Shown here in pieces: positions 14,587 through 22,859 of a stretch of 33,680 bases of DNA. The number at the start of each line of letters is the position of its first letter. Position 1 is the first letter of the stretch. The notes beneath the pieces are model-generated. The model did not search any database. It saw nothing but the letters and a program-made list of their open reading frames with translations, and was not told the origin of the DNA. The position numbers were made by a program, and so were the translations under genes. Source of the stretch: Dehalococcoidia bacterium UBA2158 (GTDB lineage: Bacteria; Chloroflexota; Dehalococcoidia; Lucifugimonadales; UBA3495); the NCBI GenBank assembly GCA_002328185.1, contig DCWQ01000004.1:57684-91363 (forward strand). Reading direction: 5' to 3'.

Positions 14587-15618
14587 ATGAAAGTAGGGAT
14601 CATCAACATCACCGGTTACGCAGGCAGCGAGTTGGCCCGCATTCTTTACCGTCACCCTGAGGTGGAAGTAACCTCGGTCACGGGCAGGAGCGCCGCTGGC
14701 CAGCAGCTGAATGAGGTGTTCCCCCACTTGACTGCCATGGATCTGACGATCGAGCCGGAATTGAGCGGCAGCCTGGACCTGGTATTTTCGGCTTTGCCGC
14801 ATAAAGCCAGCGCCGAGGCCTGCATCCCAGTTTTGGAGCAGGGCCTGAAGGTTGTAGACATCAGCGCAGATTTTCGCCTCAAGCAGGCCGATGAGTACCA
14901 GGAATGGTACGGAGTTGAACATCCAGACCCGACGTACCTTGAAGACGCCGTATATGGCCTTACAGAGCTTCATCGCGACGACGTTAGGACTTCCCGGTTG
15001 GTCGCCAACCCTGGTTGCTACCCAACCAGCGCCATCTTAGGCCTGGCACCGGCGGTTGCCGAGGGGATCATCACCCAGGACATCATCGTTGATAGTAAGT
15101 CGGGGGTGTCGGGCGGCGGCCGAAGCCTGAACATGACCAACCATTTCTCCGAGGTGAACGAGAACGTCTTCGCTTACGCGCTGAACGGTCACCGTCACCT
15201 TCCTGAGATCACTCAGGAATTGGCACCGCTGTCCAGCAAACCGCTGAACCTGACTTTCTTGACCCACCTAATCCCCATGACCCGGGGTATCTTGAGCTCG
15301 TGCTACGCGACGCTGACCGACCCGTGCAACTGGATCGGGGACGAAGGCCAGGAAAAGATCCTGAATCTGTACCGGGATTATTACGCCGACGACCCGTTCG
15401 TGCGGGTGGTGGCGACTCCTCCTCAGACCAAGCAGACTCTGGGCAACAATCTGTGCCTGGTGCACCCGTCCGTCGACCAGCGCACAGGACGCATGATCGT
15501 TATAAGTTGCCTAGACAACCTGGTCAAGGGGGCCGCCGGCCAAGCCGTGCAGAACATGAACGTGATGTGCGGGTTCCCGGAGGAAACTTCTCTGGAAGCG
15601 TTGGCTGTCTACCCGTAG
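14587..15618 (+). CDS. argC: N-acetyl-gamma-glutamyl-phosphate reductase
   Basis: ArgC catalyses the NADPH-dependent third step of arginine biosynthesis, making N-acetylglutamate semialdehyde. The 343-residue protein has the nucleotide-binding start KVGIINITGYAGSELARIL, with ITGYAG where GATGYxG is usual. FSALPHKASAE and VVDISADFRL follow, then the catalytic cysteine block NPGCYPTSAI (Cys144), KSGVSGGGR, and HRHLPEI with the active-site His. The end block GAAGQAVQNMNVMCG is standard. A role in the LysW-dependent lysine pathway is possible for this family, but no lysW or lysX lies nearby. No other arg genes are in the window, so the arginine genes are not all clustered. Translation starts at the ATG at 14587 after a purine-rich AAGAGTAGG. 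Confidence 0.95.
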   Translation: MKVGIINITGYAGSELARILYRHPEVEVTSVTGRSAAGQQLNEVFPHLTAMDLTIEPELSGSLDLVFSALPHKASAEACIPVLEQGLKVVDISADFRLKQADEYQEWYGVEHPDPTYLEDAVYGLTELHRDDVRTSRLVANPGCYPTSAILGLAPAVAEGIITQDIIVDSKSGVSGGGRSLNMTNHFSEVNENVFAYALNGHRHLPEITQELAPLSSKPLNLTFLTHLIPMTRGILSSCYATLTDPCNWIGDEGQEKILNLYRDYYADDPFVRVVATPPQTKQTLGNNLCLVHPSVDQRTGRMIVISCLDNLVKGAAGQAVQNMNVMCGFPEETSLEALAVYP

Positions 15619-15695
15619 GAACGAGCGGTCAGCTTTTAGGAACGCGCGATTTTCCTTCTACCAATAGACTATGGCCTATAGTAGAATACGCCTGT

Positions 15696-15774
15696 GCCCC
15701 GGTCGTCTAGCCTGGCCTAGGACGCCACCCTTTCAAGGTGGAGATCATGGGATCGAAGCCCATCCGGGGTACCA
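15696..15774 (+). tRNA. tRNA-Glu (anticodon UUC), CCA encoded
   Basis: The cloverleaf can be drawn completely. The acceptor GCCCCGG pairs with CCGGGGT (first pair G-U). The anticodon stem is CCACC/GGTGG with loop CTTTCAA, giving anticodon TTC at 15732-15734. The T stem ATGGG/CCCAT has loop ATCGAAG, and discriminator A and CCA end the gene at 15774. The D arm GTCTAG...CTAGGAC is characteristic of bacterial tRNA-Glu. The T loop begins with A instead of the near-universal T54, which is unusual. Confidence 0.93.
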
Positions 15775-15789
15775 GAACAGCAAAAAAAT

Positions 15790-15819
15790 AACCCTGCGGT
15801 ATCAGCTGCGGGGTTTTTT
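15790..15819 (+). terminator. Rho-independent terminator after tRNA-Glu
   Basis: AACCCTGC (15790-15797) pairs with GCGGGGTT (15808-15815), including one G-U pair, around a 10-nt loop. Six Ts follow (15814-15819). It starts 16 nt after the tRNA 3' end. Confidence 0.85.
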
Positions 15820-15838
15820 GCTTATGGGAGGCCACCAC

Positions 15839-16294
15839 ATGACCTGGCAAGAGTTCGCGAAGCAGGACTCGGAGTTGGCCGCGTTGGGGCAGGAACGGTT
15901 GGACCTGCACGGGTTGGTGATGTTGGCTACGCTGCGAAAGAACGGGTTCCCTTGGATATCGCCGGTGGAGCCGCTGTTTTTCAACGGGCAGCTTTATCTG
16001 GGCATGATGTGGCAGTTCCAGAAGGCGCTCGACTTGCTGCGAGACCTCCGCTGCTGCGTCCACAACCCCGTTTCCGACCGCGTGGCATCGGAGGGCGAGT
16101 TCAAGGTCTACGGTCGGGCCTTGGACATCACGAACCCCGAGGAGCGCCATGACTACCTGAAGGCTCTATTTCAGAAGATCGGCGACCAACCAATTGGGCA
16201 CGAATTCCATTGCTTCGCAATCGATATCGAGAGCGCTGCAGCCAACACCCTGGTCGGCAAAGAATTCCAACACCAGGTGTGGAAAGCCTGCTAG
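15839..16294 (+). CDS. Pyridoxamine 5'-phosphate oxidase-like (FMN split-barrel) protein
   Basis: The 151-residue protein matches the small PPOX/split-barrel flavoprotein family: LHGLVMLATLRKNGFPWISPVEPLFFNGQLYLGMMWQFQKALDLLRDLRCCVHNPV is the usual order of strands. A D/E-rich middle (EGEFKVYGRALDI) and a C-terminal HxFAIDIESA block follow. Members bind FMN, F420 or heme; the ligand here is not evident. The start is the ATG at 15839, supported by GGGAGG at 15826-15831. An earlier in-frame reading would run through the tRNA and its terminator and is excluded. The gene begins 65 bp after tRNA-Glu and converges on a broken TlpA-like gene. Confidence 0.8.
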   Translation: MTWQEFAKQDSELAALGQERLDLHGLVMLATLRKNGFPWISPVEPLFFNGQLYLGMMWQFQKALDLLRDLRCCVHNPVSDRVASEGEFKVYGRALDITNPEERHDYLKALFQKIGDQPIGHEFHCFAIDIESAAANTLVGKEFQHQVWKAC

Positions 16295-16338
16295 CTTTAT
16301 CGGTCGTTGGGTCCTACCAATTCGGCCGCCAGCAACTC

Positions 16339-16941
16339 CTAAGACGCCCTGGCCAGGAAGTTGGCGTCGATCGCGCCCACGCTCTTCGCCATGATGGTGC
16401 CATCGGAGGAAACGAAAACCGTTGTGGGCATGGCTGTCACACCGAATTTGCGGGGGAACGCTGCCGTCGTCGGTCCAGCCTGCCCAATGCCTGACGCCCA
16501 ATTCCCGTAGCAGGTCATCGGGGTCGCCGTGGGAACCCAGACCGGTAAGAATTCCAATATCAATGCCCAGCAACTGGATATCGTCTTTGAAATCCTCGTA
16601 AAACACTTGGAACTGGGGCATCTCGGCTCGGCGGGCAAAACCCGGCCCAGAAGTTCAAAACCATGGGTTTGCTGCCCAGTCCGTGGAGGCTGGCCGGGTT
16701 GCCCTCGCCGAAGCCTATCTCTTTGATCCCCTGGAACATTTCGAACTCAAAGTCCTGGGCTAGCTCTCCCTCACCGTTGCTGCCGCTGCTGGAGGGCACT
16801 GCAATCACTATCGCCACTATGACGACGATGCCAGCCAGCGCTCCCAGACCGTACTCCATGGATTTTCTGCTGCCTTTTAGTGCCCTGACGAGCCCCAGCC
16901 GAGACCCTGGCGTTGTTTCTTCTTCTGCGACGATTGGCCAA
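16339..16941 (-). pseudogene. TlpA/ResA-like thioredoxin-fold protein, broken by frameshifts
   Basis: Three overlapping frames on the minus strand together spell one membrane-anchored thioredoxin-like protein. A strong AAGGAGG site (16949-16955) precedes a TTG at 16941 that opens an Arg-rich N-terminus (ANRRRRRNNAR). Deleting one A of an AAAA run near 16863 would join this to MEYGLGALAGIVVIVAIVIAV, a membrane helix, and then KPMVLNFWAGFCPP. The second Cys of CPPC is missing. A net shift there, explained by loss of 5 nt between CCG repeats, leads into EMPQFQVFYEDFKDDIQLLG. A run of five Cs near 16452-16456 (four expected) then shifts to FGVTAMPTTVFVSSDGTI. With the catalytic motif lost and several shifts, the gene is probably dead. 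Confidence 0.75.
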
Positions 16942-17062
16942 TGCCGGACCTCCTTAATCGTAACTAGGCAACAATGTGATGCGTTCAACCGCTCCGGGGT
17001 TCAGCCATGGCCTCCCTCGCATCGCAGGCCAGCCAATGTTATGTCCCCAGGCGCGCCGGTTC

Positions 17063-17092
17063 TTGTCCCTGTTCCAACCACCGTGCTATCAT
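17063..17092 (+). promoter_or_regulatory. Promoter of the ybeY-dnaX-recR-recO operon
   Basis: TTGTCC (17063-17068) and TATCAT (17087-17092) have an 18-bp spacer. The -10 box is extended by TG at 17084-17085. The predicted start near 17099 leaves about 60 nt of leader before the TTG at 17160. The promoter lies inside the longer open frame that begins at 17007, arguing against that upstream start. Confidence 0.6.
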
Positions 17093-17159
17093 TGCTTCAG
17101 CCTCGATTCACGGTCGAAAACGGGTAACCAAACCCTGGCCTCAGGCTCGAGATTCGTAT

Positions 17160-17726
17160 TTGAAAAGCCAACAAGACCGTCAGGTCTACCTATCCGTGGA
17201 TGAACCCTTCACCAGCAGCATTCTCAAAGACATCCTAGGGGATATTCCCGGCGCTTCCCCCGAAGATTGGCTGATGCGAATAGCCCAAGCGGCGCTGGAT
17301 GTGGCGCTGAAAGAGACGTATGCTGCGCAGATGAGTCTGCTCATCACCGACGACGAGACCGTTCAAGGCCTAAACGCCCAGTTTCGAGGGCTGGACGAGG
17401 TGACCGATGTGCTGTCATTCTCGGTGGACCACGCCGGCCACTGGGAGGGTGAAGAAGAACCTCCGAGGGATTTGGTCGAAACGAACGACTTCGACTTTGT
17501 GATGCCACTCGGCGAACTTTCTCCCCTGGGAGAAGTGATCGTGTCCTACCCTCAGGCGCAACGTCAGGCGGAAGAGCGCGGCGCGCCCCTTGAACATGAG
17601 TTGGCCCTTCTGGTAGTACATGGGGTGCTACATCTAACTGGGCATAACCACCTGGAGTCCGAAGAAACGGAACTGATGCAGTCCAAAGAGTGTACGGCCC
17701 TGGCAGCACTTAACATCGAAAGCTAG
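17160..17726 (+). CDS. ybeY: Endoribonuclease YbeY
   Basis: YbeY is a metal-dependent endoribonuclease involved in 16S rRNA 3'-end maturation and ribosome quality control. The zinc site HGVLHLTGHNH has the three histidines in the canonical H-x3-H-x5-H spacing; the usual Asp before the last His is Asn. LNAQFRGLDEVTDVLSFSVD is the other family hallmark (normally LNxxyRxkdxpTDVLSFp). A partly acidic insertion of about 30 residues (HWEGEEEPPRDLVETNDFDF) separates it from LGEVIVSYPQAQRQAEE. The product is 188 residues from the TTG at 17160, the only plausible initiator between the promoter and the first conserved strand (RQVYLSVDEPF). No strong ribosome binding site is seen. It heads the operon continuing with dnaX 32 bp downstream. 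Confidence 0.88.
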   Translation: MKSQQDRQVYLSVDEPFTSSILKDILGDIPGASPEDWLMRIAQAALDVALKETYAAQMSLLITDDETVQGLNAQFRGLDEVTDVLSFSVDHAGHWEGEEEPPRDLVETNDFDFVMPLGELSPLGEVIVSYPQAQRQAEERGAPLEHELALLVVHGVLHLTGHNHLESEETELMQSKECTALAALNIES

Positions 17727-17758
17727 GCAAGTCGAACTATGATGGAGACCCGACTGTA

Positions 17759-19447
17759 ATGACCGGCCAGACGATAACCAACCCTGCTTCCGCCGCCCAG
17801 GTCTTCTACCGCAAGTGGCGGCCTTCCAGCTTCAGTCAGTTGGTCGGGCAGGAGCACGTCTCCAGCACACTGCGCCAGTCGATCAAACAGGGCCGGGTCT
17901 CCCACTCCTACTTGTTCTGCGGCCCCAGAGGCAGCGGCAAGACCACCACCGCCCGCATCATAGCCAAGGCCGTGAACTGCCTCGACGTTCAGGACGCCGA
18001 CCCCTGCGACACCTGCTCCAACTGCCGGTCGATCAACGGCGGTCAGTTCATGGACATCATCGAGCTGGACGCCGCCAGCAACCGGGGCATCGACGAGATA
18101 CGCGACATCCGGGAGAAAGTGAACTTTGCCCCGGCCCAGGGTCAGCGCAAGGTTTATATCATCGACGAAGCCCACATGCTAACCGACGCAGCCTCCAACG
18201 CCTTCCTGAAGACGCTGGAAGAGCCGCCGCCCCACGTCATCTTCGTCCTATGCACCACCGAAGCTCACCGGATTCTGCCGACGATTATCTCGCGCTGCCA
18301 GCGCTTCGATTTTAGGCGCATCGGCTCGGAGTTGATCTACGGCCGTCTGACCGACATCACCGAGGCCGAGGGGGTGAACGTCGATCCCGAGGCGATACGC
18401 CTGGTGGCACGCCACGCCGGAGGCAGCCTGCGGGATGCGGAGAACCTGCTGGAACAATTGGTGGTCTCGGCCGCTGGAGGCGTAACAATTAGACAGGTCG
18501 AAGAACTGCTGGGCCTGGACAACGGCGAGAGTTCCCTAGAATTGGTCAAATATCTGCTCATGGGCAACACCTCAGCCGCTTTAACGGCGGTGAACCGGGC
18601 CGCTTGGGGCGGCACAGACTTACGCCAATTGCACAAACAGACCATAGAGTTGCTCCGGGCCGTTATGCACCTGCAATGGGGCTCTGAAGACGCCGTGGAC
18701 CTTCCTGAGGACGTTACCGCCCAACTAAAGGAACTGGTCGGAAACCTGCCGACGTGGCGCATCGTTAGGGCGCTAAAGACTTGGGGCGACGTCAACATGC
18801 GTTACGACGCGCCGTCTACACTCCCGTTGGAGTTGGCGGTGGTGGAGATCTGCGAAGACAATGCCTCTCCGGCGGCCACCGCCGCTCCGGCTGCGCAACC
18901 TGCTCGGACTCCAGCCCCGGCTCAAGCCCCGGCCCGAACCAACCGGGCGGCCGCCGGTCAACCGCTGGCACAGCGACAGGCTCCGGAAGGCGCACGCCCA
19001 GCCGCGGAAAGACCCGCCGCCACGGCTCCGCCGCAGCCCACCGGCCGCCGCCCAGCGCCGGACACCGGCCCGATATCCGAACTTGGAGTCCAATGGCTGG
19101 CTGCGCTCAAGGTCCTTGGCCGTCTCAAGGGCAAGAAATACAACTTGGGGGCCCTGCTTCGTGACTGCAAGGCCAACGCTGTCTCTCTGGATGGCAACAC
19201 CCTGGTGTTGGGATTCTCCAACAAGGCCAACCTGGAGCGGATGCAGGAAGAGATGGACGACCCCGGCTCCCGCCATCAGGTGAGCGATGCCGTTTCCGAA
19301 GCGTTCGGGACGGCCTACGAACTCCGCATCGGCATGGCCAATGGGGGCGGGGCTACCGCCAACACAGCGAAAACCGCCCAACAGAGTTCCCTGGTCCGCA
19401 CTGCCTTGGGCATGGGCGCCAGAGTCCTAGAGGAGATCGAAGAATGA
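17759..19447 (+). CDS. dnaX: DNA polymerase III subunit gamma/tau
   Basis: DnaX is the ATPase motor of the clamp loader at the replication fork. The 562-residue protein begins with VFYRKWRPSSFSQLVGQEHV. Walker A GPRGSGKT is at residues 55-62, and the zinc module cysteines are 74, 83, 86 and 89. Walker B/DEAH (IIDEAHML) is near 134-141, followed by FLKTLEEPPPHVIFVLCTTE, and the arginine finger motif SRC is at 178-180. Domain III follows to about residue 370. A long Ala/Pro/Arg/Gln-rich linker (about 375-440) then leads to a C-terminal domain (LGVQWLAALKVLGRLKGKKYN and GNTLVLGFSN), as in long bacterial tau-like forms. I saw no obvious slippage heptamer for a gamma form but did not search exhaustively. 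Its stop overlaps the ybaB start (ATGA). Confidence 0.96.
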   Translation: MTGQTITNPASAAQVFYRKWRPSSFSQLVGQEHVSSTLRQSIKQGRVSHSYLFCGPRGSGKTTTARIIAKAVNCLDVQDADPCDTCSNCRSINGGQFMDIIELDAASNRGIDEIRDIREKVNFAPAQGQRKVYIIDEAHMLTDAASNAFLKTLEEPPPHVIFVLCTTEAHRILPTIISRCQRFDFRRIGSELIYGRLTDITEAEGVNVDPEAIRLVARHAGGSLRDAENLLEQLVVSAAGGVTIRQVEELLGLDNGESSLELVKYLLMGNTSAALTAVNRAAWGGTDLRQLHKQTIELLRAVMHLQWGSEDAVDLPEDVTAQLKELVGNLPTWRIVRALKTWGDVNMRYDAPSTLPLELAVVEICEDNASPAATAAPAAQPARTPAPAQAPARTNRAAAGQPLAQRQAPEGARPAAERPAATAPPQPTGRRPAPDTGPISELGVQWLAALKVLGRLKGKKYNLGALLRDCKANAVSLDGNTLVLGFSNKANLERMQEEMDDPGSRHQVSDAVSEAFGTAYELRIGMANGGGATANTAKTAQQSSLVRTALGMGARVLEEIEE

Positions 19448-19740
19448 ACCGAAACATGATGCGTCAGGCCCAGAAGCAACTGGCCCAACTGCAGAAGATC
19501 CAGGTAGAACTGGAGGCCCTCACAGTTGAGGGAAGCGCCGGTGGCGGCGCGGTGAAAGTGGTCATGACCGGCAAGCAGATCGTGGAGTCGGTGACCATCG
19601 AGCCCGAGGCCGCCGAAGAAGTGGACTTGCTCCAGGACATGATCCTGGCCGCAGTCAACGATGCTTCCACCAAAGCCCAGGAACTCGCCGCCCAGAAGAT
19701 GAGCGTAGTCACCGGCGGCATGAACATCCCGGGACTTTAG
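19444..19740 (+). CDS. YbaB/EbfC family nucleoid-associated protein
   Basis: This 98-residue DNA-binding protein is of the YbaB/EbfC type. The N-terminal helix MMRQAQKQLAQLQKIQVELEALTVEGSAGGGAVKVVMTGKQIVESVTIEP contains the family-typical GxGGGxVxVxxxG pattern, followed by DLLQDMILAAVNDASTKAQELAAQKM. The dnaX-ybaB-recR order is widely conserved in bacteria, and here the ATG overlaps the dnaX stop by four bases. The protein binds DNA as a dimer and affects nucleoid structure or gene expression in studied species. recR begins 26 bp downstream. Confidence 0.93.
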   Translation: MNRNMMRQAQKQLAQLQKIQVELEALTVEGSAGGGAVKVVMTGKQIVESVTIEPEAAEEVDLLQDMILAAVNDASTKAQELAAQKMSVVTGGMNIPGL

Positions 19741-19766
19741 GGATATACTGGCGGCGCACTCGATAA

Positions 19767-20381
19767 ATGACTCAAGAGAACATCTCCGGAGCATCCCCTT
19801 CTTTGTCCCGGCTGGTGCAGGAACTGAACCGGCTGCCGGGCATTGGTCCCAAGAGCGCCCAGCGTCTGGCGTACTACATCATCCGGCTGCCCGACGAAGA
19901 GGCCTACGCCTTGGCCGACGCTGTGACCTCGGTTAAACAAAACATCGTTTTTTGCGAGGAGTGCCAGAATCTGACCGACGCATCGCCGTGCCAGGTTTGC
20001 TCCGACCCTCGCCGCGACCGCACCATCATCTGCGTGGTTGAAGACCCCCTGGACGTCCTGGCCATGGAGCGCACCCGCACCTTCCGGGGCTTGTACCACG
20101 TGCTCCACGGCGTCATCTCACCGATCCGCGGGGTTGGTCCCGACCAGCTAAAGCTGAGGGAGCTATTTTCCAGGCTGGACCAGCCGGACATCGCTGAGAT
20201 GGTCGTGGCCACCAATCCAACCCTGGAAGGCGAAGCGACGGCCATGTACATCCGCCGGCATCAGGGCCGGGACGACCTCAAGGTCACCCACCTTGCCAGG
20301 GGCCTGCCCGTGGGCGGATCATTGGAATATACCGACGAGACGACGTTGACCCGCGCATTCCAGGGTCGTCAAGAGATCTAA
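19767..20381 (+). CDS. recR: Recombination mediator RecR
   Basis: RecR works with RecO and RecF to load RecA at gaps in single-stranded DNA. The 204-residue protein has an N-terminal helix-hairpin-helix (LNRLPGIGPKSAQRLAYYI). A C4 zinc finger follows with cysteines 63, 66, 75 and 78. The Toprim domain starts at IICVVEDPLDVLAMERT and includes ISPIRGVGPDQL, VVATNPTLEGEATAMYI and the Walker-like C-terminal HLARGLPVGGSLEYTDETTLTRAFQGR. Length and motifs are all standard. The ATG at 19767 has no good Shine-Dalgarno sequence, so translation may be coupled to the upstream gene. Confidence 0.96.
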   Translation: MTQENISGASPSLSRLVQELNRLPGIGPKSAQRLAYYIIRLPDEEAYALADAVTSVKQNIVFCEECQNLTDASPCQVCSDPRRDRTIICVVEDPLDVLAMERTRTFRGLYHVLHGVISPIRGVGPDQLKLRELFSRLDQPDIAEMVVATNPTLEGEATAMYIRRHQGRDDLKVTHLARGLPVGGSLEYTDETTLTRAFQGRQEI

Positions 20382-20409
20382 GGCACGAGATTAATCCGGA
20401 GCTGGACCT

Positions 20410-21189
20410 ATGGCCCCTCCCAGGACTTATCGCTGCGAAGCCATCATCCTCAGCTATACGCCGTTGGGTGAGGCCGACCTGCTGGTCACCATGTTCACCA
20501 GGGACCAGGGGAAGGTCAGGGCTGTGGGCAAAGGGGCACGGCGTTCGACCAGCAAGCTAGTGGGACACTTGGAGCCGCTGACCCTGATGAGAATGTCGAT
20601 GGCCCACGGCCGCAGCATGGACATAATCTCCCAGGCGGAGGTGGTTCAGAGTTTCTCCAAGCTGAAAGAAGACCTGACAGGCATCACCAAGGGCCTGTAT
20701 CTGGCCGAGTTGGTGGACGGGTTCGGGGCTGAGGACAGCGCCAATCCGGAACTGTACCGGCTGATGATCGAAACACTCTTGGCCATCGAGACCGACCCGG
20801 AATCGGACATGCCCTTGCGTTTCTTCGAATTCCACCTATTGCAGGTGTCCGGACTGATGCCGGAATTGTACCACTGCGTGGAGTGCCGGGCGGAATTGGA
20901 GCCCGACGCCCACCGGTTCAGCCCCAACGTGGGCGGCACGCTATGCCTGGACTGCAACCCCGAAGACGCCCATCTTCGCCTTCTCTCCCTTCGCGCCTTA
21001 AAAGTGCTCCGCCTTTTGGACCGGAGCGACATTGCCGCGGCCTGCAAATTGTCCCTGGACGACAGCCTCGCCGCCGAGCTAAAAAGCCTGCTTTCCACCA
21101 CCGTAAGCTACTGGTTGGGTAAGGAAATTCGCTCTAACTCGTTCTTGGAACGCCTTAACAATGAGTCCCTTCCTGAGGTATATATCTAG
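20410..21189 (+). CDS. recO: DNA repair protein RecO
   Basis: RecO binds SSB-coated single-stranded DNA and recruits RecR to load RecA. The 259-residue protein has the N-terminal OB fold (TYRCEAIILSYTPLGEADLLVTMFTRDQGKVRAVGKGARRSTSKLVGHLEPLTL). A helical middle domain follows, and a C4 zinc module with cysteines 156, 159, 179 and 182, then the C-terminal helices. The adjacent recR and recO form a functional pair in one operon, 28 bp apart. GGAG lies about 10 bp before the ATG. The operon appears to end at the T-run hairpin that follows. Confidence 0.94.
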   Translation: MAPPRTYRCEAIILSYTPLGEADLLVTMFTRDQGKVRAVGKGARRSTSKLVGHLEPLTLMRMSMAHGRSMDIISQAEVVQSFSKLKEDLTGITKGLYLAELVDGFGAEDSANPELYRLMIETLLAIETDPESDMPLRFFEFHLLQVSGLMPELYHCVECRAELEPDAHRFSPNVGGTLCLDCNPEDAHLRLLSLRALKVLRLLDRSDIAAACKLSLDDSLAAELKSLLSTTVSYWLGKEIRSNSFLERLNNESLPEVYI

Positions 21190-21210
21190 GGCCTAAGGGC
21201 CATTTTTTGA
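21188..21210 (+). terminator. Weak terminator-like hairpin after recO
   Basis: A short GGCC-TAAG-GGCC stem directly after the recO stop codon is followed by A and six Ts. The stem is only four or five pairs, so efficiency is doubtful. Its position between the rec operon and the carboxylase genes makes termination plausible. Confidence 0.4.
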
Positions 21211-21272
21211 GCGGGGCCTGTGGATTCACTCCTAAAAATAGGGTTACCGTTCCTTGATACAAAGGGTAAATT

Positions 21273-22859
21273 ATGTTTACCAAGATATTGATTGCCAACC
21301 GGGGCGAGATCGCCTGCCGGATCATCCGCACCTGTCAGAGGTTGGGCATAAAGACCGTCGCTATCTACTCGACGGCCGACCAGGACGCTCTCCACGTCAA
21401 GCAGGCCGACGAGGCCTACTTGGTTGGAGAAGCTCCTCCTCATGACAGCTATCTAAACATGGCCAAGATTCTGGACGCCGCCTATGCGTCAGGCGCCCAG
21501 GCCATTCACCCCGGCTACGGTTTCCTCTCTGAAAATGCTGAATTCGCCCGTCTCTGCCAAGAGGCGGGTATTTGTTTTATTGGGCCCGAGGCGAATGTAG
21601 TGGAGCAGATGGGAGACAAGATGCGCTCCCGCAAGCTGGCCCGCAAGGCCGGCCTCCCCATCCTCCCAGGAACCGACGACGCCGTGGCCAACGAAAACGC
21701 ATCGACCAAAGCCTGGGAACTGGGATTCCCGCTGATGGTCAAAGCAGTCGATGGCGGCGGCGGTATCGGCATCCACATCATCGAGTCCCAAGAAGAATTG
21801 ATGCCGCTGATCGACCGCACCCGACAGATCGCCGAGAGCGCTTTCGGCAGCTCCCGTCTGTTCTTCGAAAGATACCTGAAAGACGCTTCCCACATCGAAG
21901 TCCAGCTTCTCGGCGACCAGCACGGCAACCTGGTCCACCTCTACGAACGTGACTGCTCCGTGCAGCGGCGCAACCAGAAACTGGTGGAAGAAACCCCCTC
22001 CACGGCCAAATTGACGCCTAGATTACGCCGGCGGGTCTGCAGTCTGGCGGCCAAACTGGGTAATTTCATCGGTTATTCCAGCTTGGGCACCGTCGAGTTT
22101 CTGGTGTCCACCGACGGCAGCGTCTTCTTTTTGGAGATGAACACACGGCTCCAGGTGGAGCACGGCGTCACCGAGATGGTGACCGGGTTGGACCTGGTGG
22201 AACTGCAAATACGGGTGGCCGCCGGAGAAAAGCTGCCCATCAGCCAGGAAGATGTCTCGGTCAACGGACATGCCATCGAGGTCCGAGTCTACCCCGAAGA
22301 CCCCGATACTTTCATGCCCGACGCCGGCGACGTCACTGACCTGCATCGGCCTGAGGGCGAGCACATCCGTATCGATTCCGCGCTTTGCAACGGGTATACT
22401 GTTGGGTTAGACTACGAACCTCTGATGGCCAAGATAATGGCCTGGGGGGAGGATCGGAACCAAGCGATAAAAACCCTGCAAAAGGCCCTCCTGGAGTTCC
22501 GGGTGGAAGGCGTCAAGCTCAACGTCCCATTGCTGCGGAACGTACTGGCCACCATGGAATTCGCAGCCGCCACGCACCACACTGGCTCCATGCCCATCTG
22601 GCTGGAAGAATTCAAGACTCGCGCTCTCGACAAATGCGCCAATGGAAAGATGCATAAGAACGGCAACGGGCACAAAAACGGGCAGACTAACGGACACGAA
22701 AACAGCGAGCGAGAGATGGCCGCTGCCATCGGCGTCTCCCTCGCTATGGCCCTTAAATTCGCCCAGCCCGTGGCGCCGCCTGCCTACAGCCCCTGGCGCT
22801 TGTACGGGCGCCGGGAGCAACTCCTCTCCCGGACATTGGGGAACCGGGGTTGGCAGTAA
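21273..22859 (+). CDS. Biotin carboxylase subunit of an acyl-CoA carboxylase
   Basis: The 528-residue protein is an ATP-grasp biotin carboxylase that carboxylates biotin on the carrier encoded next. KILIANRGEIACRIIRT opens the fold, AIHPGYGFLSENAEFA follows, Lys116 and Lys157 are ATP ligands, and ERDCSVQRRNQKLVEE and FLEMNTRLQVEH carry the catalytic Glu288, Asn290, Arg292 and Glu296 at the same numbers as E. coli AccC. Differences are GGGGIGIH where E. coli has GGGGRGMR, RRNQK where it has RRHQK, and VEHGVTEM for VEHPVTEM. About 75 extra C-terminal residues hold an Asn/Gly/His/Lys-rich stretch, a hydrophobic helix and SPWRLYGRREQL. The acyl-CoA substrate is set by a carboxyltransferase that is not in the window. 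Confidence 0.9.
   Translation: MFTKILIANRGEIACRIIRTCQRLGIKTVAIYSTADQDALHVKQADEAYLVGEAPPHDSYLNMAKILDAAYASGAQAIHPGYGFLSENAEFARLCQEAGICFIGPEANVVEQMGDKMRSRKLARKAGLPILPGTDDAVANENASTKAWELGFPLMVKAVDGGGGIGIHIIESQEELMPLIDRTRQIAESAFGSSRLFFERYLKDASHIEVQLLGDQHGNLVHLYERDCSVQRRNQKLVEETPSTAKLTPRLRRRVCSLAAKLGNFIGYSSLGTVEFLVSTDGSVFFLEMNTRLQVEHGVTEMVTGLDLVELQIRVAAGEKLPISQEDVSVNGHAIEVRVYPEDPDTFMPDAGDVTDLHRPEGEHIRIDSALCNGYTVGLDYEPLMAKIMAWGEDRNQAIKTLQKALLEFRVEGVKLNVPLLRNVLATMEFAAATHHTGSMPIWLEEFKTRALDKCANGKMHKNGNGHKNGQTNGHENSEREMAAAIGVSLAMALKFAQPVAPPAYSPWRLYGRREQLLSRTLGNRGWQ

Noticed and set aside
15671..15838. N-terminal extension of the FMN split-barrel protein
   Set aside because: The extension would be translated from tRNA-Glu and its terminator; the ATG at 15839 has a good GGGAGG site.
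17007..17159. Longer YbeY reading from the ATG at 17007
   Set aside because: The predicted promoter at 17063-17092 lies inside it and the added residues do not resemble YbeY.
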